Shown: positions 1 to 9,366 of the stretch, piece after piece
Layout: each line of letters starts with the position of its first letter
Position numbering within the stretch: position 1 is the stretch's first letter
NCBI GenBank assembly: GCA_918026815.1
Contig: CAKJVC010000021.1
Span: 372,001 to 436,000 of the forward strand
Direction of reading: 5' to 3'
Length of the DNA: 64,000 nucleotides
DNA from: Chalara sp. BL73
Lineage: Eukaryota; Ascomycota; Leotiomycetes; Helotiales
Notes under the pieces: generated by a model
Database searches by the model: none
The model's input: only the letters and a program-made list of their open reading frames with translations
Told to the model about the DNA's origin: nothing
Program-made: the position numbers and the translations under genes

Positions 1-2194
1 ATCGCCTATGTTTGTCCCACCATACCCAGTCAATTGTATCTAGAGACCGGCGAACCTTGAAGCAAAAGGCTAACAGAACTCGATAAAACAGCACATGCAG
101 AACAATCTCTCAAATCGCAAAATGCACCGAATCGTGTAGCATCGCCACTCCTCCCGCCACAAGATTCACTTCTCAATAAATTCGTCCCAGACGCGGATAT
201 AGACTTTCAAGAGTTCTGGGGCTACACGAATGGCGGGGACAGCGGGGCTTTAAACGAAACAAACGTTCCTTTGTTTTCCGAATCCCAAGGATTTGGGACG
301 TTATCTGCCCTACAGGGTCCCGACACTGTACTTATTCATTCGACTGAGCTTGATTCTCTGGGTTGGCCAAATTTGAAGACAACACAGCCAGATATCTGCA
401 CAACATCGATACATAATCACGATGCAGTGAAGGAAGAACTCTCTCCTCATGCTCTCAGTGAACTGTATGTATGAGGCTAATTTGGAATGCCCTTGCTATG
501 CCCTACAAAGACTAACTATACTATCATCTTTAGGTATAAGTCTTATTTCGAGCAAGCAGACTCAAGTTGTTACCTGTTAGATAAAAGTAGCTTCCTTTCA
601 AAGGTGGATGTCTTAGCACCTGGACCAGAGCTCCTGAGTCTGAAGTTCATTGTTCTTGCACATGGAACTTTAACCTCTCCTGCATATAGCTACTTACAAG
701 ATCAGCTCTATGATACTTCGCGCAAATATTTCGAGACGGCCGAAACGGGAAAAGCCTTCGTAACCATCGCTGCCCTCCAAGCATGCATCCTTCTTGCAAT
801 GTATGAACTGAAGCAACTTCTTTTCTCAAGAGCTTGGGGTAGAATTAGTCGCGCAATGTGGATGGCCGAAATGTTTGGTCTGCATAAGATGGATATAGAA
901 TCCGGATCGCCCCAGAAGCGGTCATCTGGCTTTCATCTCGCAACAGCATTAGATTCTCAGGAGCTGGAGGAACGTAGAAGAACCTTCTGGTCTGCCTTCA
1001 TCCTTAGCAGCTTCACAAGCACTAGTGTAGGATGGAACAACTATACTCAGATTAATTATGAGGAGGTATGATAAACACCATTGTACACCTTGTTCTAATT
1101 TATTAACGTGTCCTAGATCACAACTCTGCTACCGACTGAAAATGGAGTCGACAGGCGTACATTACAATTCCGAGCAACACTTTACAACACCCTCAGACAC
1201 TCTGGAGCCCGGAAACTCTCGAACTTCGAAGGGTTAATTCTTGCTAGCGCACTGTATAGCCGTTGTCTGAGGCATGCAGACTATGCTCTCCGCGAAAACA
1301 AGGCAGACTGCCCAAATTATGACTTTTGGATGCACCATTATTATCTCAGCGAAAGCGTCAATCAGATCACTCCCAGCTCTTTTGTAGATACTAATTTACA
1401 AACCGCGATGACTGAGTCCGCCACACTCTGCATGAATATTAGGCTCCAGGCAATCTTGATATGTCTCCATCACGCTGCTGTAGTGCGTGAATCCAAGACT
1501 TTCAACTCAACGGGGTCATTTACTTTGGAAAGCGAGACCAAATGTCTCAAAGCCGCGATGGAAGTCACGAATATGACGAGACAGATGCGGGAGCAAGCAG
1601 ATTTTGCTAATAACGTGAGTTTATTTGCGCTCTATTGCCAAGACTTTCCTTGACTAAACCTTTTGATTGCGGCAGTTAAGCCCTTATGTACTCTGGTCAA
1701 TATACGTTGCCGCACAAGTTTACGTTCGAGCATTCCATGCTACTACCATCTATGGAGCGTGTCGCCCTATAACTCCAATGCACACTCCAACATCGCCGTC
1801 ACGTTCCCCAAAACTATATGCCAATCGTTGGCCATCGACTTCAGTCTCAGGCAATGGGAGTCAAAGGCACAGCACGGGCATGAGCACCGATACCTTTGGC
1901 ACTCATAGCAGTAACACCTCTTTATCAGCCACCTATAATCACGTCTCGTCTATTTCCCCGAGCCGCTTTGACCTCCTAGAGAATATTGATTGTCTCTTCA
2001 GCACTCTCTCCTCTCTTAAAATGTCGAATCTCATAGCCGGTGTCTTTGAGTCTCAAATTTATCACGAGCTAGGTGGAGGGAGACGGCTGACAGATGGTCG
2101 GGCTGTTGGTCATGTTGAATTTCCGCTGGACGGGAAATTCTTGGTCAATGATCTTGTTACTAACGGAATTTCGGATATTTATAGACTGTTATGA
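1..2194 (+). CDS. Fungal-specific transcription factor, C-terminal part (5' end outside window)
   Basis: This is the middle-homology (fungal_trans) part of a Zn2Cys6-type regulator. The model is exons ending at 464, then 534-1065, 1117-1614 and 1676-2194; phases match at all three introns and a branch site ACTAAC lies in the first. The first visible exon is open from position 61 but has an in-frame TGA at 58-60. A likely acceptor is the AG at 99-100, preceded by TAAC at 71. The typical segment LEERRRTFWSAFILSS lies in exon 2. The zinc cluster itself is not in the window, so DNA binding is inferred from the family. It sits at the edge of the PKS cluster and is one of three candidate pathway regulators. 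Two 24-bp near-identical direct copies (2242, 2301) lie just after the stop. Confidence 0.82.
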
Positions 2195-2913
2195 CTTCAT
2201 ATAGAAGAAGAGTAGATTGTCGTTGCAGCGGCGCGGGACTAAGCATGTATGAGTAACGAGTGATGCACAAGGTTATAGATGTTAGAGTACCTCTAGATAT
2301 AGCATGTACGAGTAACGGATTGATGATATATGAGCCATATGTTGCAATAGAATATGGGTGAGATTCTCTACAATGAAGTAAGACATAAGGGGCACAAAAA
2401 TTAAACGATCTACTGATAGAGACTATTACTGTAAGGTCACTAAAATATACCACTCGTAATATTTGAATAATTTTGCTTTAGATCTCTGATTTTTATATAT
2501 GCCAAGGGACAAGTACCCTACTTAGTCACTAAGGTGCTCGGACTTATTTCACATTCTTACCACAGAACCCTCGTCAATCTATTACCACTAGCAGAATAAT
2601 ATAAGACAAGAAACCTCATACCCTGACTAATTTCATTATCTTGTCTTACTAATATTGGCGTAGTGTAAAGCGTTATGTTATTGTCTGCCCTGTTGCAACC
2701 GAAAAATACCTAATACTTGGTCAACATAGGTTCGCGATAGGGAGCCACGCTGTGAGGGAATGTTTTGATATACATGTAGCTAAATGAATACGTCAAAGTA
2801 AATTCTATTCTGCCGCTGCCGGTGACTCTAAAGCATCATGAGATTGTTTTACAATTTTGTCATAACCGAATAATATCGAATTTCTAGGTCAGGCTTCATG
2901 TATTTACAACAGT
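2195..2913. other. Intergenic, convergent 3' ends
   Basis: AT-rich spacer between the 3' ends of the left regulator and the PaxM-like monooxygenase. Apart from the short direct repeat starting at 2242 and 2301 (AGCATGTAYGAGTAACG core) I see nothing coding. Confidence 0.6.
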
Positions 2914-4541
2914 CTAAGTTTGGCTCAATGCCTTCGCACCTTGGACCATGTAAAACACCGAATACACAGCAGCCAAGCTCAGGATTGGGGTAGTGGTCCA
3001 ACTCAATATGTTTCGCACCGCCCTCCCAAAAGCCGACCCCGATTTTGCTTCCTTCTGTTTCGCTTCGAACACGTCATCGTCCCATTTGACTGTCCCCTGG
3101 GGGTTCCCAGGCACGGGGATAAAGTCAAGTTTTGGCGCACCTCTCAGTAAGTTACTGAGATGGTTTGCGAACGTGGTATCCGGTAGGAATGGGACAATAC
3201 GGGTCATGAATTTGTACCAGCCATTCTCCCAAGCTTGCATCTTGGTAACTAGCCCAGAGATCTCAATAAACTGTTTCGCTCGGATAAGTCGCAGTCTCTG
3301 GTACTCATTGAGCATTCGCTGTAGAGCGGCCGCGTTAGGTTTGCCTTGGGGGCTTTCTTTGATGGTTTGGTTGAGCAGGTTGGCAAGGACAACTACGCTT
3401 TCCATGGCGGTATTACCGCCTAGTCCTATGTTTGGTGTCATCTGAGCCTTGTTAACAGTATATCCTTAGCAACTCATAAGATTGTGCTTCCCTACCTTAT
3501 GGACAGCGTCGCCAGCGAGAACAACGCGGCCAAAAAACATATGCTTGAAGAGACCTTCTTCAACATTGACGAGTTCTGTTCGAATGGCAGTTTTCCAGAG
3601 CTCTCCAAAGACTTGTGTTTCTGAGATTGGGCAGTCCATAACTTCTGCAGCCTTCTTCTCCGCATCCGCCTGAGTCCACCTGGGAAGACCTGGCCAGTGT
3701 TTCCTCTCTTGTTTGAAGAAAACGAACCAGAAGGTGTGCTTCTTGCCTCCAATAGTCAAAAATGATTTTCCATGGTAATGTGTAGCAGTGAGTGTGCTCT
3801 GACTCATTTCGGGTTTTGTTTCGCTGAGGCCTAACAGAAGAGTATAGTCCGTATAGAGACCTGTTGAAAGACATTAGATGTAAGCTTGCCATCGCATCAA
3901 ATTATGGAGTTATTCTTACTCTTCTTCTCATTCGCCGTGATCATTCCCGGCACTGCAGTGTTGGCATTTCTCCACATCATGCTTCTAACCCGGCTATGTA
4001 CTCCATCCACTCCCAAGACTAAGTCTCCCTCCTCAATGGTTCCATCGGCAAGCACTACCTTGACGCTTTCTTCTGAGTCGATAATATCCACGACCTCTAT
4101 ACCCGACTTGATGACAGATTTGTCAGACAACCCCTCATACATAATTTCCAAGAAGCGCCTACGCTCCAGGACGGGGGTTGGATACCCGTGGCTGGCTTTC
4201 CGTTAGCATCTAGCCTACGGATATCGTCTCGTTGTGCAAACGTACTACTCTACCAAGTATTCGAACAAATCGCTCTGACGGAAGACTGATCCATCTCCCA
4301 GAAGATCTTTAGACTTTTCTATCGGAAAGGTTTCGTCGTTGACTTCTTTGAACACTCCAAATTGTTGAAGAATTCTGGCTCCGTGTGGGTAGATACCAAT
4401 ACTGGCTCCAAGCGCTGGAGCAATCTCACCCTTCTCGAAGAGTACATGGTCGATGCCGGCTTTTTCAAGGGCATGGGCGGCGGCAAGGCCACCTACTCCC
4501 CCACCTACTATTAAGACACGGAAAGGTTTCTGAGCGCCCAT
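2914..4541 (-). CDS. FAD-dependent monooxygenase/epoxidase, PaxM type
   Basis: Four exons, 4541-4246, 4191-3920, 3860-3496 and 3441-2914, give 486 residues, normal for this family. The N-terminus carries the FAD-binding Rossmann motif GGGVGGLAAAHAL. Next come the HGYPTPVLERRRF segment, the DG motif (LVLGVDGVHSRVR), then AGDAVHKMTPNIGLGGN, which binds the FAD phosphate/ribityl region. A C-terminal hydrophobic stretch (about residues 455-475) suggests membrane anchoring, as in PaxM homologues. Known relatives epoxidise terpenoid double bonds (indole diterpenes, meroterpenoids) or polyenes (aurovertin- and citreoviridin-type pathways). Next to a polyene-type PKS, polyene epoxidation is the likeliest role; this is inference. 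It is divergent from the DUF3237 gene and shares its promoter, which contains a CTCGG-N8-CCG site at 4775. The last intron's acceptor lies directly before ATGACACC. Confidence 0.9.
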
Positions 4542-4959
4542 GGTGAGTTGGGGTAAGTGAGCATACTTCTGGAAACGCTTGAAGGCGTGGTCTATGTACT
4601 TACTACTAAAGTATTGGCAAGGATTAATGGGCTGACAATTAATCTAGCCACCTTTTGCGGGAGACTACCTGCAGACTCGCAGTCCGAGAGCGAAATCGAT
4701 ACCCAGTACATGGCATCCGATGCGTTAACGGCTTCGGCCACCACTCCGAACCTGGAAACGTTGAGCGGAAGCACCTCGGCGCTCGGGCCGGTAGACATAC
4801 CTCTACTCGCAACCCCACTATGTGAAACAACGTGACCAAAATAGAGATACAATAATATGGCTGAAATTTCCTATCAATGGGCTGGTTATTCAGTCAAACG
4901 CCGACAGTTCAGTCACAGAAGTCTAATTTGAAAAACCAACTCGACTTACCAGCTCCATC
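4542..4959. promoter_or_regulatory. Divergent promoter of PaxM-like epoxidase and DUF3237 gene
   Basis: Non-coding 418 bp between two start codons facing away from each other. It holds the candidate regulator site at 4775-4790 roughly in the middle, about 235 bp from the epoxidase ATG and 185 bp from the DUF3237 ATG. Confidence 0.6.
4775..4790 (+). promoter_or_regulatory. CTCGG-N8-CCG candidate regulator site 1
   Basis: Reads CTCGG CGCTCGGG CCG, followed by GT. CGG half-sites in inverted orientation with a fixed spacer are the usual target of Zn2Cys6 dimers. The same CTCGG-N8-CCG layout recurs at 6625, 16925, 18765 and 23401. The GGGCCG half also matches the copy at 18765. Confidence 0.6.
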
Positions 4960-5768
4960 ATGGTCGCCCCTACTGCCAACTACCCTACCGTTGTGCCAGC
5001 AATTAACCAGCTAGTTGACGTTGTGGCAAAGCGTGTTGTTGGTGAGTTAGCGTCATGGATAGTACTTCTAGAGTTATCTAATTTGACATTTTGCAGGAGT
5101 GCGTGAAAATGGCCCAACTTTAATTCATTTCGTAAGACACCATTTTCGACCTCCTTTAGCATTGAGATCTGCATGGCTGACTAGATCGATAAATTGACAG
5201 GAATTTGGGAAGGGCACGCTCGAGACTGTGGAGGGTTGGGCAGGCCCAGCATTCAAAGCCGAGATCATCCACGGTGCTGATTGGCTCTCCTTTGACTCGG
5301 ACGAGAAGCACGCCCATATTGACGTGAAGGCTGTGGCAGTGTGAGTAGTTTCACTGTATATCCCATTCACTGAGACGTACTGGTCATTGACCGCTTATAA
5401 TTTTGGTTTTTGGGTTGTATTTAACATGAGAGTTATAGCACTGAAGACGGAAGCACCATCAACTTCCCGTATCACGGTGTCGTAACGCTTGATGCAGCCG
5501 TTTTGAGCATCTTTAACATGGAACCTACCTCCAAGACCATCCCATTCGGCGCCAGCAGTAGGTTTCTCTATACCCACGACACGTGACAACAGCTGACCTA
5601 TTCCCACAAGCCAACACACACTATTTCCACAGCGGAGGGAAAGGCCTCGAAGGCCTCGAGAACATGACCTTCATCGGCAACAGCCGCATGACTGTTAATG
5701 ATGAGACAAGGCAAATTCAAGTCGAGACCCGCATTTCGCAAGTTATTGCTGCCACTGGTATGGAATAG
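4960..5768 (+). CDS. DUF3237-like (UPF0311-type) small protein
   Basis: Five short exons, 4960-5041, 5097-5131, 5201-5340, 5439-5557 and 5611-5768, give 177 residues. I read the pattern FEFGKGTLETVEGWAG, a central beta-rich part, then THYFHSGGKGLEGLENM and TFIGNSR. This resembles the DUF3237 family, small beta-barrel proteins of unknown or poorly known chemistry. No signal peptide or membrane segment is seen. Its promoter is shared with the PaxM-like epoxidase and carries regulator site 1, so it probably belongs to the pathway. A non-redox cyclase or isomerase acting on an epoxidised or released polyketide is plausible but unproven. A SnoaL-like fold is the alternative; the family call is from pattern only. 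Confidence 0.75.
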
Positions 5769-6891
5769 ATTTGAAGGATGGCGAGGTTCTTGAGAGCAAT
5801 TCTATCTGTTACATCCTAGCGTGGCAGTGTGGATATCTAACCAAAAACAAACTAAGTTCAGATAACAAGTTCCTCCCTTTTCAGTGCATTACTATGAGTG
5901 GACTAAGTCGGGAGATCATTTTAGATATGTTTAAAGTAGTGCTCCACCATGCTTTGTACGCTGTTGTTTCCTCTATAGTTGACTTTTGACCAACATTGGG
6001 TGATATTTTTGGCGTGTTGGTTGCTAAATGTGAAACCGCCAAGCTTATTTAGCTATTTTAGACTAGCGTGTTCTTGGCCAAGCCCGCTATATTATATGGT
6101 ACTGTAAATAGATCCTACTCTATTTCCCTGAACAAATTGATATGCCTATTCGAGGCTATTTTTCATGAGTGGCTAAACAGTTTACCAAGTTTAGAGCCGG
6201 GTAACGTCTCCCTAGCTGCACTCCACCACTCCATCTAGTGATACCCTTCCCATGCAATTGACCCGAACAGGAACTAAGCAACTAGAATATAGAAAATTGC
6301 CTCAAATCAAGTCAATTAGATTTCTAGAACTAATGCTGCTTGTACGGCTTTGTGGTGTCCCTCCTATCTAGTTACCCACCCTCCCCACCATCTACACAGT
6401 GCTTGACCATGCAGTTATACCTAAGCCTGCGCATCGCTAGGAGAGCGAATATAGTCTTACTTCATTTGGAGTAGACCATCTAATTCTGCATACCAATGGC
6501 TCAATAGTTAGCCTTACTTGTCTCTACTCATGAAGCGTTCAGTCATTGAGTAATACAGCCCCTTTTCTAGGCGAGATATTACTAAGCCACTCTCGGTCCG
6601 ACGCCGAACAACGTGATCTCGGGCCTCGGTTTAAGCACCGAGAAAGTCATAAGCATTATCTCCCTCTAATCCACTTTCATCTTGAAATACCTGTTGCGGC
6701 GCCGTGGATGTCACTAAGTATAACGTTTTCTAGTAGTAGCAGGCTTTACAGACATACGGGCAACTGTATATACGCCTCTAGGCTCAAGCCTATCTTCGAA
6801 GGATTCTTAACGATTTCGAGAACCTGTTGCATGTATAAGAGTGGCTTGGTGCTGTTAATGCCACATTTCCACGCGGTCGAAGAAGCAAATT
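5769..6891. promoter_or_regulatory. Upstream region of carbonic anhydrase
   Basis: About 1.1 kb with no supportable gene. The notable part is 6592-6642, dense in CTCGG half-sites and containing regulator site 2. Small open frames at 5771 and 6546 lack any recognisable product. Confidence 0.5.
6625..6642. promoter_or_regulatory. CTCGG-N8-CCGAG candidate regulator site 2 (perfect palindrome)
   Basis: CTCGGTTTAAGCACCGAG has 6-bp perfect inverted arms (CTCGGT/ACCGAG). It lies 267 bp upstream of the carbonic anhydrase ATG. Extra half-sites precede it: CTCGGT at 6592-6597 and CTCGGG at 6618-6623. Confidence 0.65.
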
Positions 6892-7572
6892 ATGCCGCAC
6901 TTTCTGTCCCGGTTTATCAGGAACCGGAAGGATTCCTTAGTTGCACCAGTTCCAGCCTCTGTTTCATCCTCAACAGTATCTTACTCGAATCCTAAAACAG
7001 CTCTAGCTGCTGTGATACCATTGTCTCCCACAGCTTCCACAACATCCCTTTCTCAACTTACGATTGAGAGCCTTCTCGAGCGCAATAAATCTCGACCCAA
7101 GGACTGGGCTGCGATACCCACACTGACTGAGGCTGCGGCTACTGGCTTCATTCCGCCACGAATCATAGTTATTTCCTGTTGCGACGTCAGAGTTCACCCA
7201 AAAGAGTTCCTGTATCTTGAACACGCGGAAGCTTTTGTCCTTGAAACTGTCGGTGGGCATGTCGCTCCTTGTATCAATGATATCGTTACGCTTGATGGCT
7301 TCATCGGCATAAGGGAAATTATGATCATCCACCACACAGATTGTGGCGCCCTAGTATACAAGGATAAAACGATCCGCGAATTTGCAAATGGGTATTCCCC
7401 TGGGTCTGTCGACGAAACAACAAGCTTTGGAGCTATCGAAGATCTCGAACAAAGTGTTAGGGATGATGTTACCATCCTTAAGAGCTCTGCTATCATACGG
7501 AAAGAGTTGAAGGATGCTACAAGAGGGTTCATTTTTGATATCAAGACGGGGCTGATTTCTGCAGTGGAATAG
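6892..7572 (+). CDS. Beta-class carbonic anhydrase
   Basis: Single exon, 226 residues. The zinc site is visible as CCDVR (CxDxR motif, about residues 95-100) and HHTDCG about 50 residues later, giving Cys, His and Cys ligands plus the Asp-Arg dyad. It would interconvert CO2 and bicarbonate. The first 50 residues are basic and Ser/Thr-rich; the first stretch (MPHFLSRFIRNRK) could be a mitochondrial presequence. The gene lies between PKS-cluster genes and has regulator site 2 upstream. A plausible role is to supply bicarbonate for acetyl-CoA carboxylase and so malonyl-CoA for the PKS (inference). The ATG at 6892 is the only start that gives a full-length family member. Confidence 0.9.
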   Translation: MPHFLSRFIRNRKDSLVAPVPASVSSSTVSYSNPKTALAAVIPLSPTASTTSLSQLTIESLLERNKSRPKDWAAIPTLTEAAATGFIPPRIIVISCCDVRVHPKEFLYLEHAEAFVLETVGGHVAPCINDIVTLDGFIGIREIMIIHHTDCGALVYKDKTIREFANGYSPGSVDETTSFGAIEDLEQSVRDDVTILKSSAIIRKELKDATRGFIFDIKTGLISAVE

Positions 7573-8455
7573 AGTTTTTCAAAGAGTAACAAAATATATT
7601 AGAGCGCTGGAGGAAAGAGGCAATACGGTAAATCTGGCCCAAAATAGAGAAGGCCGCATGATGTCTAATTACAATGCAGAAATGAAGTATAAAGCTGATT
7701 TAAAGCTCTCCCACGCTCGTTGTATATGAATAATGGAAGAATCGAGTTCGTGAGGGTATCTAACAGTCGGCGACTCTCAAAATTATCCTTAGAAACTTGC
7801 CTGGTCTCGGCAAGGTAAAGGCTAACACTGTGAAAAGAATATATTTACAACAGAAGCCTGACAGCTTTCCTTCTCTTCTTTTTTTGTAAGTGAGCACAGC
7901 AGTTTGATTGACTTTTGATAAAATTGGTCCATTTATTCAGCAGCTAGCCTATCCTTCTCCGTTAAATGAAATTGTACTCACTCAGTTTCTGGCATACGTG
8001 AAATCTGCTACTTGCAAAATATTCAACTTATTAAATTGTTTGAAACTCCGGGTGATGGCGAATTCATATACCTCTCAACCGACGGAATGGGAAAAAAAAT
8101 GGTCTACAAAAATTCAAAGCGACTTTTGTCAAACGGATAGATTGTAGGTGATCTTATCACAGAATAGGTTGTAAAATAGTGCATACGAATTTGATTGTAG
8201 AGCTAATAGAATCAACTATCTAGAGTGATGAAAATAGGTGCCGAGAGCGGTTAAGCTAAATCTGGCCAATAGACTTGGCCGTTTCACACTTTTGTCTATG
8301 CAAATACCTGTTTCACTGACGTCATTTTTTAATTTACACGCCAATTCTGCATTGTTCTCTCGAACTTAATTGCGTAGTCACTATCCTGAAAGAGATTATC
8401 GTTAATTTTCCCTTAATGTATGTCTTTAAGTTCACTGCTTTTAATATAGAATAAA

Positions 8456-9156
8456 CGGCAAATGACTAGAATACCATACTTTTTGGCCCAAAACCTGGAT
8501 TACCATACTTTGTGTTGCAATATGACTGAAATACCACAATTTTGTCTTGGCAAAAAAAAGTGGTATTTCAGTCAGAAGCACGCAAAATAATAGCAATCCA
8601 GTCATACTACTGTAAACCGCTTGTATAACTAGATTACTATCATTTTGCGTGCTTCTGACTGAAATACCACTTTTTCCCGGCCAAAACGCTACTGCACGTA
8701 CTTTTCACACACCTACAAATAAAGCTTTGAATTCAATTGCAAATCTTTCTAAAAAAAAATTCTTTTTGCAACTTTTGATTATAATCAACATGTTTTTTTC
8801 GGTAGACGTAGATTTTAGGAAAAGAAACTCAAAAGTATGAACGACTGTCAATTGTTATAACAAAAAAAAACAAGCTACAAACAAAAAAGGGGAAAATAAA
8901 CAATGCTTTATATACAGGAGACTGGCCAATGTAAACGAGCCCTGTAGTGTTAAAGGCCCCAAAAAGTTCTAAGCGAGGTAAAGCCGTGACAAGTACAGGC
9001 TTGCTTATAAAGGATGTACTACTCTCCCTAAATTACCATGCTTTTTTTGGTGATGCCCTAGAATACCATAAAAGTGGTATTTCAGTTATAGGGCAACAGA
9101 AAGTATGGTAATCTAGGGTTTTGGGCAAAAAATGATGGTATTCTAGTCATTTGCCG
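8456..9156. mobile_element. Mutator-like MITE (non-autonomous), 701 bp
   Basis: The ends are inverted repeats of about 81-83 bp (8456-8536 and 9074-9156), starting CGGCAAATGACTAGAATACC on both strands with a few mismatches and small gaps. The element is flanked by a perfect 9-bp direct duplication TAGAATAAA at 8447-8455 and 9157-9165. A 9-bp target duplication and long terminal inverted repeats are typical of Mutator-like elements (MULEs). No transposase reading frame is present, so it must move in trans. Inside, the unit GACT-RRAATACCAY recurs at 8464, 8523 and 8657 on + and at 8559, 9074 and 9135 on -. These look like subterminal transposase-binding repeats. Confidence 0.8.
8554..8675. repeat. 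Internal perfect inverted repeat in the MITE (34-bp arms)
   Basis: Arms 8554-8587 and 8642-8675 are exact reverse complements (34 bp) around a 54-bp loop. Each arm contains one GACTGAAATACCAC unit plus a GAAGCACGCAAAAT segment not found in the outer repeats. It may be a nested element or a foldback rearrangement. Confidence 0.85.
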
Positions 9157-9366
9157 TAGAATAAATGCGGATGTAATAGATAAAATTAGTATTCTAAGCT
9201 TGCTAAGACTAAATGCTCAAATACATATGCTGCTGTGTCTCCATATGCTCTTCATGGTGGCCCGTTTGATCATTGATACTTAAACAAGGGTGCCTACTCC
9301 CTTGTTTATGATACAAATTTCAATAGTAAGTCAGAGGAGGGTCTATCGTAATCCGTTTCCAATCGT

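Larger units (their letters stand above)
7573..9366. other. Gene-free stretch hosting a MITE
   Basis: About 1.8 kb between the carbonic anhydrase stop and the PKS stop. It is AT-rich, with no supportable gene. The mobile element at 8456-9156 fills 40% of it. Confidence 0.7.

Noticed and set aside
2914..4541. Salicylate hydroxylase-type aromatic monooxygenase
   Set aside because: The HKMTPNIGLGGN block, HGYP segment and C-terminal hydrophobic tail fit PaxM-like epoxidases better than salicylate hydroxylases.
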